This document shows positions 52,651-61,328 of a DNA stretch of 64,000 nucleotides, piece by piece. Both the position numbers and the translations under genes were made by a program. The notes beneath the pieces were generated by a model. It made no database searches. It saw nothing but the letters and a program-made list of their open reading frames with translations, and had not been told where the DNA came from. Source of the DNA: Sphingobacterium detergens (lineage in GTDB: Bacteria > Bacteroidota > Bacteroidia > Sphingobacteriales > Sphingobacteriaceae); assembly GCF_003610355.1 (NCBI RefSeq), contig NZ_RAPY01000005.1, positions 363,181 through 427,180 of the forward strand, in the 5' to 3' direction. Numbering within the stretch: position 1 is the first letter of the stretch; the number at the start of each line of letters is the position of its first letter.

Positions 52651-52680
52651 TCCATACTAGCGTTTTTTCTTTTGTTGTTA
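52629..52680 (+). terminator. Long terminator hairpin overlapping the end of def
   Basis: 23 positions (52629-52651) pair with 52656-52678 around a CCAT loop, with two G-U pairs. The stem includes the last seven codons of def and its stop (52648-52650). The right arm is T-rich. It can serve def and, on the other strand, the convergent TRIC gene. Confidence 0.7.
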
Positions 52681-52707
52681 ACAGCAATAATTTCCAAACC
52701 TCACCCC

Positions 52708-53319
52708 TCAATCCAATCGGGGAAGATATAATCTGTATTTGACCGCAGTCATCCGAACGAGGAAGACAACACCTGCAGCAATGAAAGCTGCCCAAGACAA
52801 GTCAAGATCAAGATGAACGAGCAAGATATAGATTAATCCACCTGCCAAGCAGGCTGTTGCATAGACTTCCTTTTTAAAGATCAATGGTGTCTCATTGAGC
52901 AAAATATCTCGTGTCATGCCTCCACAAACAGCAGTAAACATACCGAAAATGATGGCTGCATAGACGTTACTTTCGTAGTTCAATGATTTTTGTACACCTA
53001 AGATAGTAAAGAAGCTGATTCCTATGGCATCAAAAAGTGTTAGGGTGCGATAGTAACCGTAGAGCTGCCGATTGAATACGATAGCGATCAAGATGCCCAG
53101 GAATATGGCTATAAGGTAATTGCTGTCGTTGACCCAAACGGGACGCAGGTTTAAAAATACATCACGCATGGATCCGCCGCCAATAGCTGTTACAAAGCCC
53201 AAAAAAGCTGCTCCAAAGATGTCGATATCCTTACGTTTTGCGGATAAAGTCCCCGATATTGCAAAAAATAAGGTGCCAAGCAAATCGCTTAAATAAAAAT
53301 AGTTGGCATCAGTTATCAT
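52708..53319 (-). CDS. TRIC-family (UPF0126/YicG-like) membrane protein
   Basis: 203 residues, seven membrane helices in two similar halves. Each half carries the signature GG(x)xRD: FVTAIGGGSMRDVFLNLRPV and FTAVCGGMTRDILLNETPLI. Prokaryotic TRIC proteins form trimeric K+-selective channels. Single gene, convergent with def. Confidence 0.9.
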   Translation of the reverse strand: MITDANYFYLSDLLGTLFFAISGTLSAKRKDIDIFGAAFLGFVTAIGGGSMRDVFLNLRPVWVNDSNYLIAIFLGILIAIVFNRQLYGYYRTLTLFDAIGISFFTILGVQKSLNYESNVYAAIIFGMFTAVCGGMTRDILLNETPLIFKKEVYATACLAGGLIYILLVHLDLDLSWAAFIAAGVVFLVRMTAVKYRLYLPRLD

Positions 53320-53386
53320 CGTAATCCTGTTTTTAAAATATTTTTCCTATTTATTTACTCTACTGCAAAGAGAGATTTCGACAAAT

Positions 53387-55747
53387 TTAGGAGAAATCTC
53401 TGTAGTTTAGGTTTACTGTAAGACGAATAGCTTTCAAACCTACAATTCCCTGCACATCTTCCAGTTTGAGATGTTCTACAGTGCTTTCAATTATTCCCAT
53501 ATCATAAATGGCTTGTATACTTAGATTTAGGTCTTCTAAAATCTCATCTGATAAATAGACAATTGCTATTTTGTTGGTCTGAGTAAGCCTCTCCTTTGTA
53601 CGTTTTATCCGGATCTTATCTATTCTTTTTTTGATGATTTCGTAACGGATATTTAATGACCCCTCTACATCAAATCGACGTTCGTCTTCCCGAAAACTGA
53701 TGTCAATACTATGCGGGTTGATGAAGATAAGTTGTGTGGTCTCTAGCGCAAGTGGTAGATCGCGCTTCACATGATGTGCTTTTAAGGCGATTCGGGCCAT
53801 GGATATAATTTGTTGCCGCCTAAAAACATTGATAAACTCGGAGCTAAAAGTTTGCTGTGGCGTAATGGATTCCCCAACATAAATATCATACTCAATACCA
53901 TCCGTTCTGAATTTTTGGAAGTAAGATGGGTAATTGCCCTGAATGAAGCTGTTGAAATGATTGAGTTCTTTACTGATAATATGGTTTACCTGACGCAAAG
54001 AGGTTTCAAATTCATTCCTATAAAATTCACCTGTATCACGATTGGTAAAAAAGTGCCGGGCATAATGCTCAATAATAGCATGCTTTGTTGTGAATTGTCT
54101 TCTCGCCGCATCGAGAAATGGTTGCACATCCTTTCGGAAGAATTCAATGATCTTGACCATAGACTCATCAAACGAGATCTGGTCAAGCGACCTGGTAATC
54201 TGATCTACACGTTTTGAAAAATCAACAATGAGCTGATGTCTGCCATCCAAAGACAATTCGTCAATAAGGAGAGCCAGTTGTTTTACTTTGAAACTAAAAT
54301 CCTTTAAAATAGACGCATTACGGATGATCGTGGAATCTTTGACATCGATAGCGCCATAGAGTGGATATACCTCTTCAAAAATAACTGGTTTAATATGCGC
54401 ATTTTGTTCATCATTTTCGAGCTCCTGAATATATTGAGCTGCAATATGGTTAAACTTCCACTGTACGGCTGGCTGTATTGTTGTAAACCGGTTAATGATA
54501 ATCTCGTCAATACGTTTTTTAAATTCTGTCGTGATATCATGTGATAATTGGGATAGTAGCGGTACAAGCTCACGAAGTGAGTGTATCGTCTCATTATCCA
54601 ATTGATCCAGTTGATGACTGTAAATCTCTAGAATGCCAGACAAAGAATGATTATGTATCAACGGAATGCATAGATAGGTTTTGACTCCGGATGTTTTGAT
54701 ACGTTCATCAAAAATGGATGTGGTATTTTTAATGGCATCCATCGTGTTGTAGAAGATCAGATGCGGATGTTTTAGATAATTGGCGACTTCTGGATTGATG
54801 TTGGTATAGCTGTTGTTTGCGTAGGTTTCCGAAATTAAAATACTTTTATTGGTAATGGAATAATCAAAAAATGGTAGTCCATTGAGCTGAAATAATGGAA
54901 ACAGGCTGAAAACTGTATCTGATCCCTTCAAGATCGGAGCAATAATTTTTTCGAGATCAGATAAGAATAGGTGATAATTGTATGTTGCGAGATCCAATAA
55001 AATAGATTGTATCCGCTTAAGAGTATGCTCTAAACTGCTTTTCTTGACAGTGAGGATGGTAAATCCAGATAGCTCAAAATCTTCGATCTTAATTGTATTG
55101 ACAACAATATTCCAATCGAATAAAGAGGTATCATTGGCATTGTTGGTCAGATGCCCTACGTCAAATTGTGGAAGTTCCTTTTTTGGTTTAATATCAACAA
55201 ATTTGAAATCTACATTTAAATCATAATAATCAATGATTTCACCCTGCTCATTTAAGTGATAGTAAACGATCGTATTATTTTCTTTGGCAGGAAGTCCATA
55301 TAACCGTTCAAAAATAAGGGCATACATCAGTTTTTCCTGATTGTTCAGGATGCCCCCATCTTGCATCTGATCCTGAAGATCTTGTTCCTCCAGCTTATTT
55401 TTCCAGAGTTCGAAAAAGGCTTCTGTGCCATAAAATGTTTCTTCGGCGAGTGGTGTTGCAAGTGCCCAGTATTTTTTGGGGGCGGTGTCAATTAGCGATA
55501 CCGAAAGGCTGTAAATGAGCTGTAAAATATCTTTATATGCACTTAAGTTTTGCTTACACAGCCTGCCACTAACCTGCTCAATCTCCCGGATGCGTTCCAG
55601 AGCAAATAATGGAATCATGTCATCTGTAGATACATTGCCTTCCGTAAATGACTCTAGGTAACGAAAAAAAGGTTCGAAATGGAGCTTCTTATCGATATTA
55701 TATAGCCTGCTTTCGCCTTTGGCTAGTCGTATATTCTTTATTTCCAT
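53387..55747 (-). CDS. Large GAF-like domain protein
   Basis: 786 residues, no signal peptide or membrane helix, so cytoplasmic. The region about 290-410 (VANYLKHPHLIFYNTMDAIK, TYLCIPLIHNHSLSGILEIY) is GAF-like. The rest is helical and unmatched (EDERRFDVEGSLNIRYEIIK near the C-terminus is conserved-looking). It begins 13 bases after the barrel protein gene and is the last gene of the polyphosphate-kinase run. Possible signal-sensing or regulatory role; not shown. Confidence 0.7.
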   Translation of the reverse strand: MEIKNIRLAKGESRLYNIDKKLHFEPFFRYLESFTEGNVSTDDMIPLFALERIREIEQVSGRLCKQNLSAYKDILQLIYSLSVSLIDTAPKKYWALATPLAEETFYGTEAFFELWKNKLEEQDLQDQMQDGGILNNQEKLMYALIFERLYGLPAKENNTIVYYHLNEQGEIIDYYDLNVDFKFVDIKPKKELPQFDVGHLTNNANDTSLFDWNIVVNTIKIEDFELSGFTILTVKKSSLEHTLKRIQSILLDLATYNYHLFLSDLEKIIAPILKGSDTVFSLFPLFQLNGLPFFDYSITNKSILISETYANNSYTNINPEVANYLKHPHLIFYNTMDAIKNTTSIFDERIKTSGVKTYLCIPLIHNHSLSGILEIYSHQLDQLDNETIHSLRELVPLLSQLSHDITTEFKKRIDEIIINRFTTIQPAVQWKFNHIAAQYIQELENDEQNAHIKPVIFEEVYPLYGAIDVKDSTIIRNASILKDFSFKVKQLALLIDELSLDGRHQLIVDFSKRVDQITRSLDQISFDESMVKIIEFFRKDVQPFLDAARRQFTTKHAIIEHYARHFFTNRDTGEFYRNEFETSLRQVNHIISKELNHFNSFIQGNYPSYFQKFRTDGIEYDIYVGESITPQQTFSSEFINVFRRQQIISMARIALKAHHVKRDLPLALETTQLIFINPHSIDISFREDERRFDVEGSLNIRYEIIKKRIDKIRIKRTKERLTQTNKIAIVYLSDEILEDLNLSIQAIYDMGIIESTVEHLKLEDVQGIVGLKAIRLTVNLNYRDFS

Positions 55748-55760
55748 TTATTGAACACTT

Positions 55761-58370
55761 TTAGAAACGGAAGCCGGTACTAAAATAGGGATACCAACCT
55801 TCATTAGATTTGGCCATCACAAAGTGAAGGGGCAATGCATTGGCGATGATATAATAAAGTCCGCCACCGAATCCTTGATGGACGGTCTTGCTGTTATGGT
55901 CTTTTGCCCATACTTTCCCGATGTCATACATCCCCATGATCCCTAGTTCTCCCGGGAGCACGTAGCTTTTGACCTCATGAATCTTAATGCGGGCTTCTAG
56001 GTTGTTGTATACCATTTGTTCGCCAGCAAATCTATATTGGCGAAAACCACGAAGATTCTCATGACCTCCTAGAAATAGATATTGATAGAATGTAGGATTG
56101 CCCACTACCGTTCCACCTCCTACTCTGTTGGCGAATATAATCCCTTCATTTAGCGCGCTAAAATAGCCTGTCATTTCTGCGCTCAATTGCGCTGAATTTC
56201 GGGAATATTTATTTAGGCCCAAAAAGGATTGCAACGCCGCCTTGACAAAGATTCCTTTACTCGGACTAATCTTACGATTGCGTGTATCCTGCGTCAGAAA
56301 AGCATTTAACCCGACAAAAGCTTTGTCATTGGTAATGGAAACACTATCGTAAGAATGGAGCGCTTGCGGATTTAAGATAAAACGGTCCTGATTTTCAATT
56401 GGATCCAGGTGATAGAACTGGATGTGGGGACCAATAGCATAATTCAGTGTAGACGAAGGGTGCCACCGCAGTAGTGGGTTGACATTGAAAATATTGAATC
56501 TGCTACGGTAGTATTTCGCGCCATACTGATCTTTTAGAAATAGGGAATTGTTGCCAACGCCAAAAAAGTTCTGCGTGTTGTCGGGGGCTTTTGCTAATGC
56601 ATCGAGGACAAAGTCGGCATTACCTATTACATCTTCCCATTCGCCACGATAATGAATTTTATAGGCCCCTGTTCGAAATGCCGCTGCCACAGTAATCTGT
56701 TGTTTATAGGTAAAAGGCGTTTTTCTAAAACCCCGCTGATGTGTATATGCTGCGCCAAGTCCGAGAGAAAAGCCATCATCAGCGTTATACCCCGCTGTTA
56801 ACAAAGGTAGCCAGGAATTGTATAGGTTGACGGGAACGAATTGCGTATTCAAGCTGTCCTTACCTTGGTGTAGCCTGATTCGTCCTTTTTCTCCTAAAAA
56901 AGTGGAGCTGGTCGTATTTTCGTAGAGCTTTATCTTTGATTTACTATTGTTAACTATATAGGTCTTTGGCAGACTATCGCCAATAATGCGCAGTTTTATC
57001 GGCGAATTTACGTTATTTATGGACACTGAGTCCTGACCTTCAGAAAGGTATAACCGGATTTCTTTTGTTAGGTTCTTTTCATAAGTTTTGTCCATTAGCC
57101 TTTTAGTCACCTTTCCATCTTTGTTGATTTTGGACACAATGATTTTTAATCCCTCATCTTTGGTGTTGACAATCTCCACCTTTTCGTTTTTATCACTGAA
57201 ATGGATATCGACAATATTGTTTATAAAACGATAATATTCTTCCATTGCCGTGGGTAAAGCGTCTCGTCTACTCTGAAGGGTGTGGAAAATCTGTTCCCCG
57301 CGAATAGCGATGGATGATTGGGGTAAGCTTTTGACAGATTGCCAAAGTACCGAATCTGTCAAACTGGAGACAAACTGATTTACTTCTTTTGTCCATTCCT
57401 CGTGGGAGAGCTGATTGCTTGGATGTGCATTTAAAAATCTGGATTTGAAAAGGGAGTATCTGATATTTGGAATGCCTTTTGTAAAACCCTGCATAACGGG
57501 GTTGACAAACTGTTGATAAATATCTTTCATCAAAAATCCTTGTGTAACACGCAAGGCCTGATCTCGATCCCGAGGAATTGGAATATAATCCTTGTCTCTA
57601 TCATCAGTATCTTGATTTTCATTATACCAACGCCATTGATCTTCATGACGATCCCAGTCACTTACAATTACATCTAGCATACGCGCCCTCAGATATGCCT
57701 TGGGTTTGAAATCATCATCGTTGTCCTCTTGAAGCTTGCGCACGGCTTTTGGACTATTATCGGAGTCGCCCATAGGCTCTCGTTCTTCCAATAAGGCAAT
57801 AGTGTTTTCGAATAAAGGAGCGTACTCGCCAAGGATTGTATCCGGCGCAACGACTCCTATAACGGGATGTGCATGTGGAACCTTCACCGCATTAGCCAGC
57901 GCAGGAATCATCAATGCGGAATAAGGATGTTGCGCGCTCGTCGCATCGTCCAGCACGTCCTGTACAAAGGTGCCATGCAATTCCTCTGGAATCAAAGATT
58001 CTGTTCGTTTATTTACTGATCGCAGCGCCCATTCTCTACCTGTTGGGTCTGTTAACCTGAGTGAAATGGATTGCATGCCTCCTCCCTGTTTAACAGGGGT
58101 CAGGCCACCGTATAATCTAGAGAGCTGTAACAGGGGTAAGGTGGTCTCGGCAGCCCATTCTCGACGATAATTTTCTCCAAGAAATGACTTCTTAAATCCA
58201 CTCGCCTTCCCATACTTTGCATTTGCTACAACAATAGTACTGTCTTTAATCACGGCTTGAGTCAGCGATTTATCTTTGTGCGTGTCAATTGTTGAATTCG
58301 ACTTATTCTTTTGCTGAGAATAAGCTTGTGTAGCGAGAAAAAGTAAAAAGAATGGTAAGACCCGTTGCAT
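55761..58370 (-). CDS. BamA/TamA-like outer membrane barrel with CotH/HipA-like kinase-fold N-terminus
   Basis: 869 residues, signal peptide (VLPFFLLFLATQAYSQ). C-terminal half (about 555-869) is an Omp85-type barrel: LLTAGYNADDGFSLGLGAAY, FLGGHENLRGFRQYRFAGEQ (the L6 R-G-F-R motif) and YPYFSTGFRF ending in Phe. The N-terminal 280 residues resemble secretory kinase-fold proteins of the CotH/HipA/FAM20C type: W-A-L-R-S-V-N-K (116-121 region, candidate ATP Lys), VIVSDWDRHEDQWRW (catalytic-loop-like DRHxxQ, about 234-248) and IPIPRDRDQAL (metal Asp, about 263-273). Whether it phosphorylates is unknown; Gln replaces the usual Asn. Fourth gene of the ppk run, 5 bases after the lipoprotein gene. 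Confidence 0.8.
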   Translation of the reverse strand: MQRVLPFFLLFLATQAYSQQKNKSNSTIDTHKDKSLTQAVIKDSTIVVANAKYGKASGFKKSFLGENYRREWAAETTLPLLQLSRLYGGLTPVKQGGGMQSISLRLTDPTGREWALRSVNKRTESLIPEELHGTFVQDVLDDATSAQHPYSALMIPALANAVKVPHAHPVIGVVAPDTILGEYAPLFENTIALLEEREPMGDSDNSPKAVRKLQEDNDDDFKPKAYLRARMLDVIVSDWDRHEDQWRWYNENQDTDDRDKDYIPIPRDRDQALRVTQGFLMKDIYQQFVNPVMQGFTKGIPNIRYSLFKSRFLNAHPSNQLSHEEWTKEVNQFVSSLTDSVLWQSVKSLPQSSIAIRGEQIFHTLQSRRDALPTAMEEYYRFINNIVDIHFSDKNEKVEIVNTKDEGLKIIVSKINKDGKVTKRLMDKTYEKNLTKEIRLYLSEGQDSVSINNVNSPIKLRIIGDSLPKTYIVNNSKSKIKLYENTTSSTFLGEKGRIRLHQGKDSLNTQFVPVNLYNSWLPLLTAGYNADDGFSLGLGAAYTHQRGFRKTPFTYKQQITVAAAFRTGAYKIHYRGEWEDVIGNADFVLDALAKAPDNTQNFFGVGNNSLFLKDQYGAKYYRSRFNIFNVNPLLRWHPSSTLNYAIGPHIQFYHLDPIENQDRFILNPQALHSYDSVSITNDKAFVGLNAFLTQDTRNRKISPSKGIFVKAALQSFLGLNKYSRNSAQLSAEMTGYFSALNEGIIFANRVGGGTVVGNPTFYQYLFLGGHENLRGFRQYRFAGEQMVYNNLEARIKIHEVKSYVLPGELGIMGMYDIGKVWAKDHNSKTVHQGFGGGLYYIIANALPLHFVMAKSNEGWYPYFSTGFRF

Positions 58371-58375
58371 GCTTA

Positions 58376-59266
58376 TTATTTTTCAAATTTATAAATGATC
58401 CCTTTGTCTTGATCGCCAGCTTCGCTACTGATGTAAAGATTGAATTTTGAATCAAAGTTGATGCCTTCTGGTTGTGGAAACAGCTTTGGATCCAGCGCTG
58501 TTATAGATTTGACATGGAAATTTTCATCCGTTACAACAAGTGCCTTGTCAATGGAGGATAAAATGTACCATTCATTGCTGTCGGTTTTCTTTGCAAGGGC
58601 TGAAGGTTTGAATGTTTTTTTGATTTTCGGATCAAATTTTTTCAGTTCATCAATCTGAATTGCAAATTCACCTTGCGGATTGAACTTGCCATCGGCTCCA
58701 ATGGAGAAAATATATCCTGTAGTTTGTGACTGTTTTTTGTCCGTACGACATTCTTTACAGAGTATATAGGCAAGGTTACTTGTTTTGTCTACAAAAAGCC
58801 CCTCATATTCACCTTTGGGTAAAATATCTTTTTGTTCGGTGACCGTCTGTATGTTATCTTTCTCCGTGATGGGAAAGGAATAGATAGCCCCATTGCTCTT
58901 TAAAATAAAGAAATGTGTTTTACTAATGCCAATGTCTTCGTAATCACCATCCTTTCCAAATGGATTGAATGTGAGCTTTTGAGTCGACAAATTGTACCTG
59001 AAAAGTAGCCCCTGTTCATCCTGAATGGCATAGATATCTTGGTCTTGTCCTTCAAGAAATGCAATACCTGATATTTCGAGCAGTTCATCGGGCAAATTTA
59101 TCTTTTCGCCGGATGATAATCTATACGGAATTGTCTGTTGTTTATCTGTTGTAACGTCGGATATACTAGTCGTACGTTCTTTATTCGCATTACTAGGGTT
59201 ACAAGCTAGCAATACCGAGGAAATCATTCCTAGAGCAAGAGCTGTTAATCGTGTAGCGTCTTTCAT
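58376..59266 (-). CDS. SdiA-regulated-domain lipoprotein
   Basis: 296 residues with lipobox SSVLLAC. The mature part is a six-bladed-propeller-like SdiA-regulated domain: LLEISGIAFLEGQDQDIYAI, GDYEDIGISKTHFFILKSNG, KGEYEGLFVDKTSNLAYILC, PSALAKKTDSNEWYILSSID, PQPEGINFDSKFNLYISSEA. The repeated G-E/D-pairs are typical of the related phytase/esterase-like propellers. Function unknown. It lies 4 bases after ppk and 5 before the barrel gene, so is in the same transcript. Confidence 0.8.
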   Translation of the reverse strand: MKDATRLTALALGMISSVLLACNPSNANKERTTSISDVTTDKQQTIPYRLSSGEKINLPDELLEISGIAFLEGQDQDIYAIQDEQGLLFRYNLSTQKLTFNPFGKDGDYEDIGISKTHFFILKSNGAIYSFPITEKDNIQTVTEQKDILPKGEYEGLFVDKTSNLAYILCKECRTDKKQSQTTGYIFSIGADGKFNPQGEFAIQIDELKKFDPKIKKTFKPSALAKKTDSNEWYILSSIDKALVVTDENFHVKSITALDPKLFPQPEGINFDSKFNLYISSEAGDQDKGIIYKFEK

Positions 59267-59270
59267 GAAT

Positions 59271-61283
59271 TCAGTTGTTTAAGTAGTCAACAATTTGCTG
59301 TTGTGATTTATTGCCAGTCGGATGTTCTATAGGTATGTTTTGCCCCATCTCATCAAGGAAAGTTGCTTCAACGTCGTCAGCGAATTGAATTTCAAATAGC
59401 TGCTGAATCTTGTTGGACAATACTGGCTCCGTAATGGGGAAACAGGTCTCTATTCGATGGTAGATATTACGATTCATCCAGTCTGAGGAACCTAAATACA
59501 CCTTTGTATGTTCTCCATATTGGAATATAAAGATTCTTCCGTGCTCTAAATATCGCCCTACGATCCGTTTTACTTCAATGTTTTCACTTAGTCCTTTTAC
59601 CTGGGGTTTAAGCCTGCAGATTCCTCTGACCAATAATTGCACTTTCACACCAGCCTGACCGGCTTCGTATAATTTATTGATTAACGATTCTTCTTCTAAA
59701 TTGTTTAGCTTAATTTTTATTGAGGCGGCGATGCCCATCTTTACCTGAGTAATGGTTTCATCAATCAAATTGTCAAAAGCCTGCTTTAGATTGAATTGAG
59801 CTATCAAAAGCTCTTGAAATGGAATATCTGTTGGCTTATCTGGTTTCTGTCTGTTGGGTAAAAATTCAAATAGTAGGCTTAGTTCTTCTGCCAGCAGGCG
59901 ATCGGATGTCATTAAGAAATAATCGGTATATACCTTGGCAGTTTTCTCATTTAAGTTGCCTGTCCCAAACAACGCGCTCTCTTTTCCATCTTTTCGTTTG
60001 ACAAGGGCAATTTTAGCATGTACTTTAAGGTTGGGGATACTATAACTGATCTTTACCCCCTGTTCTTTCATAATTCTTGACCAATGGATATTATTGGCTT
60101 CATCAAAACGCGCTTTTAACTCAACAAATACATTCACCTTTTTACCATTTTTAGCTGCGGTAGCTAGGGCTTGGGCAATATGCGAATCGCTGGCAATTCG
60201 ATAGAGCGTGGTATGGATCTCCGTTACGTCAGGGTTTATTGCTGCTTCATTAAAAAAACGAAGAATAGGATCAAAAGATTCATAAGGAGTACATATTAGC
60301 ATATCATGCTGATCAAGCTGGTCAAAAATGGAATGCTCAAAGTCCTGATGTGCTTCTAGTTGTTGCTGTGGTGGAAAAGACAATTCTCCCTTTTTTATTG
60401 GGAAAGAGAAGAAATCCTTCAAATTATGATAATATCCACCAGTGACAATGCTACTTTTTCTTAAGTCAAAAAGAATAGCGAGTCTTTCGATAAGCTGGTC
60501 TGGAAAACCGGGTTGATGTAAGAATCGAGTTGCATAACCAAGATCTCTCTTTTTGACCTCTGCCTCTATTTTCTGCGCTATATCACCATCAAATTCATCT
60601 TGTAAATTGAGTTCAGCATCACGAGTGATTTTGAAAGAATAAAAATTTAAACTTTTACTTTGTAGTAGACCCGGTAAAAATAGCTTAATGATATCATCGA
60701 TGAAGACAACGTAAGTCTTAGAATTGACCTGACAAGTGAAAAATCTATTGATGCGATCGGCAGGTATGTTGACAATGAACAAGTCTGTTGTATTATTGCC
60801 TGTCATTGCAAAGTATAGATGGTTGTTGATCGGAAAAAAGGAAAATTCTTCGTCAACAGGGATTATTTGCAGGTAGGAGGCTATAGTATTAAAAAAATAG
60901 TTGGCTACAAGAGGTTTTATCGTTACTGGAATCTCCTGGTTATAGATCAGAATAATATTTTCCTCAGTTAACTGATGGATAATATCGGTTAAAAGGAATC
61001 CAAATTTTTCCTGCTGTTTATCGATAATTTTAGAGGCCTTTTTATACGTTCCAATGTCAAGATTCGGGACAACTTGGTCAGTTGCCTTCTTTTTAATTTT
61101 TTTCCATGCCATTAATACAGGCATCCGTACGCGGTAGAACTCATCAAGGTTAGATGAGAAAATAGCAAGGAATTGTAATTTTTCCAATAGCGGGACCTCC
61201 TTACGTCCAGCCTCGGTAAGTACTCTGTCATTGAAGGAAAGCCAACTGATATCTCTATTGATGTACAGGTCTTCTTTTTTCAT
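59271..61283 (-). CDS. ppk1: Polyphosphate kinase 1
   Basis: 670 residues from ATG 61283 (MKKEDLYINRDISWLSFNDR); an ATG nine bases earlier is possible. The N-terminal domain has the PPK1 hallmark RDISWLSFNDRVL and FLAIFSSNLDEFYRVRMP. The catalytic His is in PNLKVHAKIALVKRK, the second in YGEHTKVYLGSSDWMNRNIY. It makes inorganic polyphosphate from ATP and can reverse the reaction. Second gene of a five-gene minus-strand run. Confidence 0.94.
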   Translation of the reverse strand: MKKEDLYINRDISWLSFNDRVLTEAGRKEVPLLEKLQFLAIFSSNLDEFYRVRMPVLMAWKKIKKKATDQVVPNLDIGTYKKASKIIDKQQEKFGFLLTDIIHQLTEENIILIYNQEIPVTIKPLVANYFFNTIASYLQIIPVDEEFSFFPINNHLYFAMTGNNTTDLFIVNIPADRINRFFTCQVNSKTYVVFIDDIIKLFLPGLLQSKSLNFYSFKITRDAELNLQDEFDGDIAQKIEAEVKKRDLGYATRFLHQPGFPDQLIERLAILFDLRKSSIVTGGYYHNLKDFFSFPIKKGELSFPPQQQLEAHQDFEHSIFDQLDQHDMLICTPYESFDPILRFFNEAAINPDVTEIHTTLYRIASDSHIAQALATAAKNGKKVNVFVELKARFDEANNIHWSRIMKEQGVKISYSIPNLKVHAKIALVKRKDGKESALFGTGNLNEKTAKVYTDYFLMTSDRLLAEELSLLFEFLPNRQKPDKPTDIPFQELLIAQFNLKQAFDNLIDETITQVKMGIAASIKIKLNNLEEESLINKLYEAGQAGVKVQLLVRGICRLKPQVKGLSENIEVKRIVGRYLEHGRIFIFQYGEHTKVYLGSSDWMNRNIYHRIETCFPITEPVLSNKIQQLFEIQFADDVEATFLDEMGQNIPIEHPTGNKSQQQIVDYLNN

Positions 61284-61328
61284 CCGAAACATAATTAAAA
61301 AATGATGAATTTATGCTGAGTATCTGCT

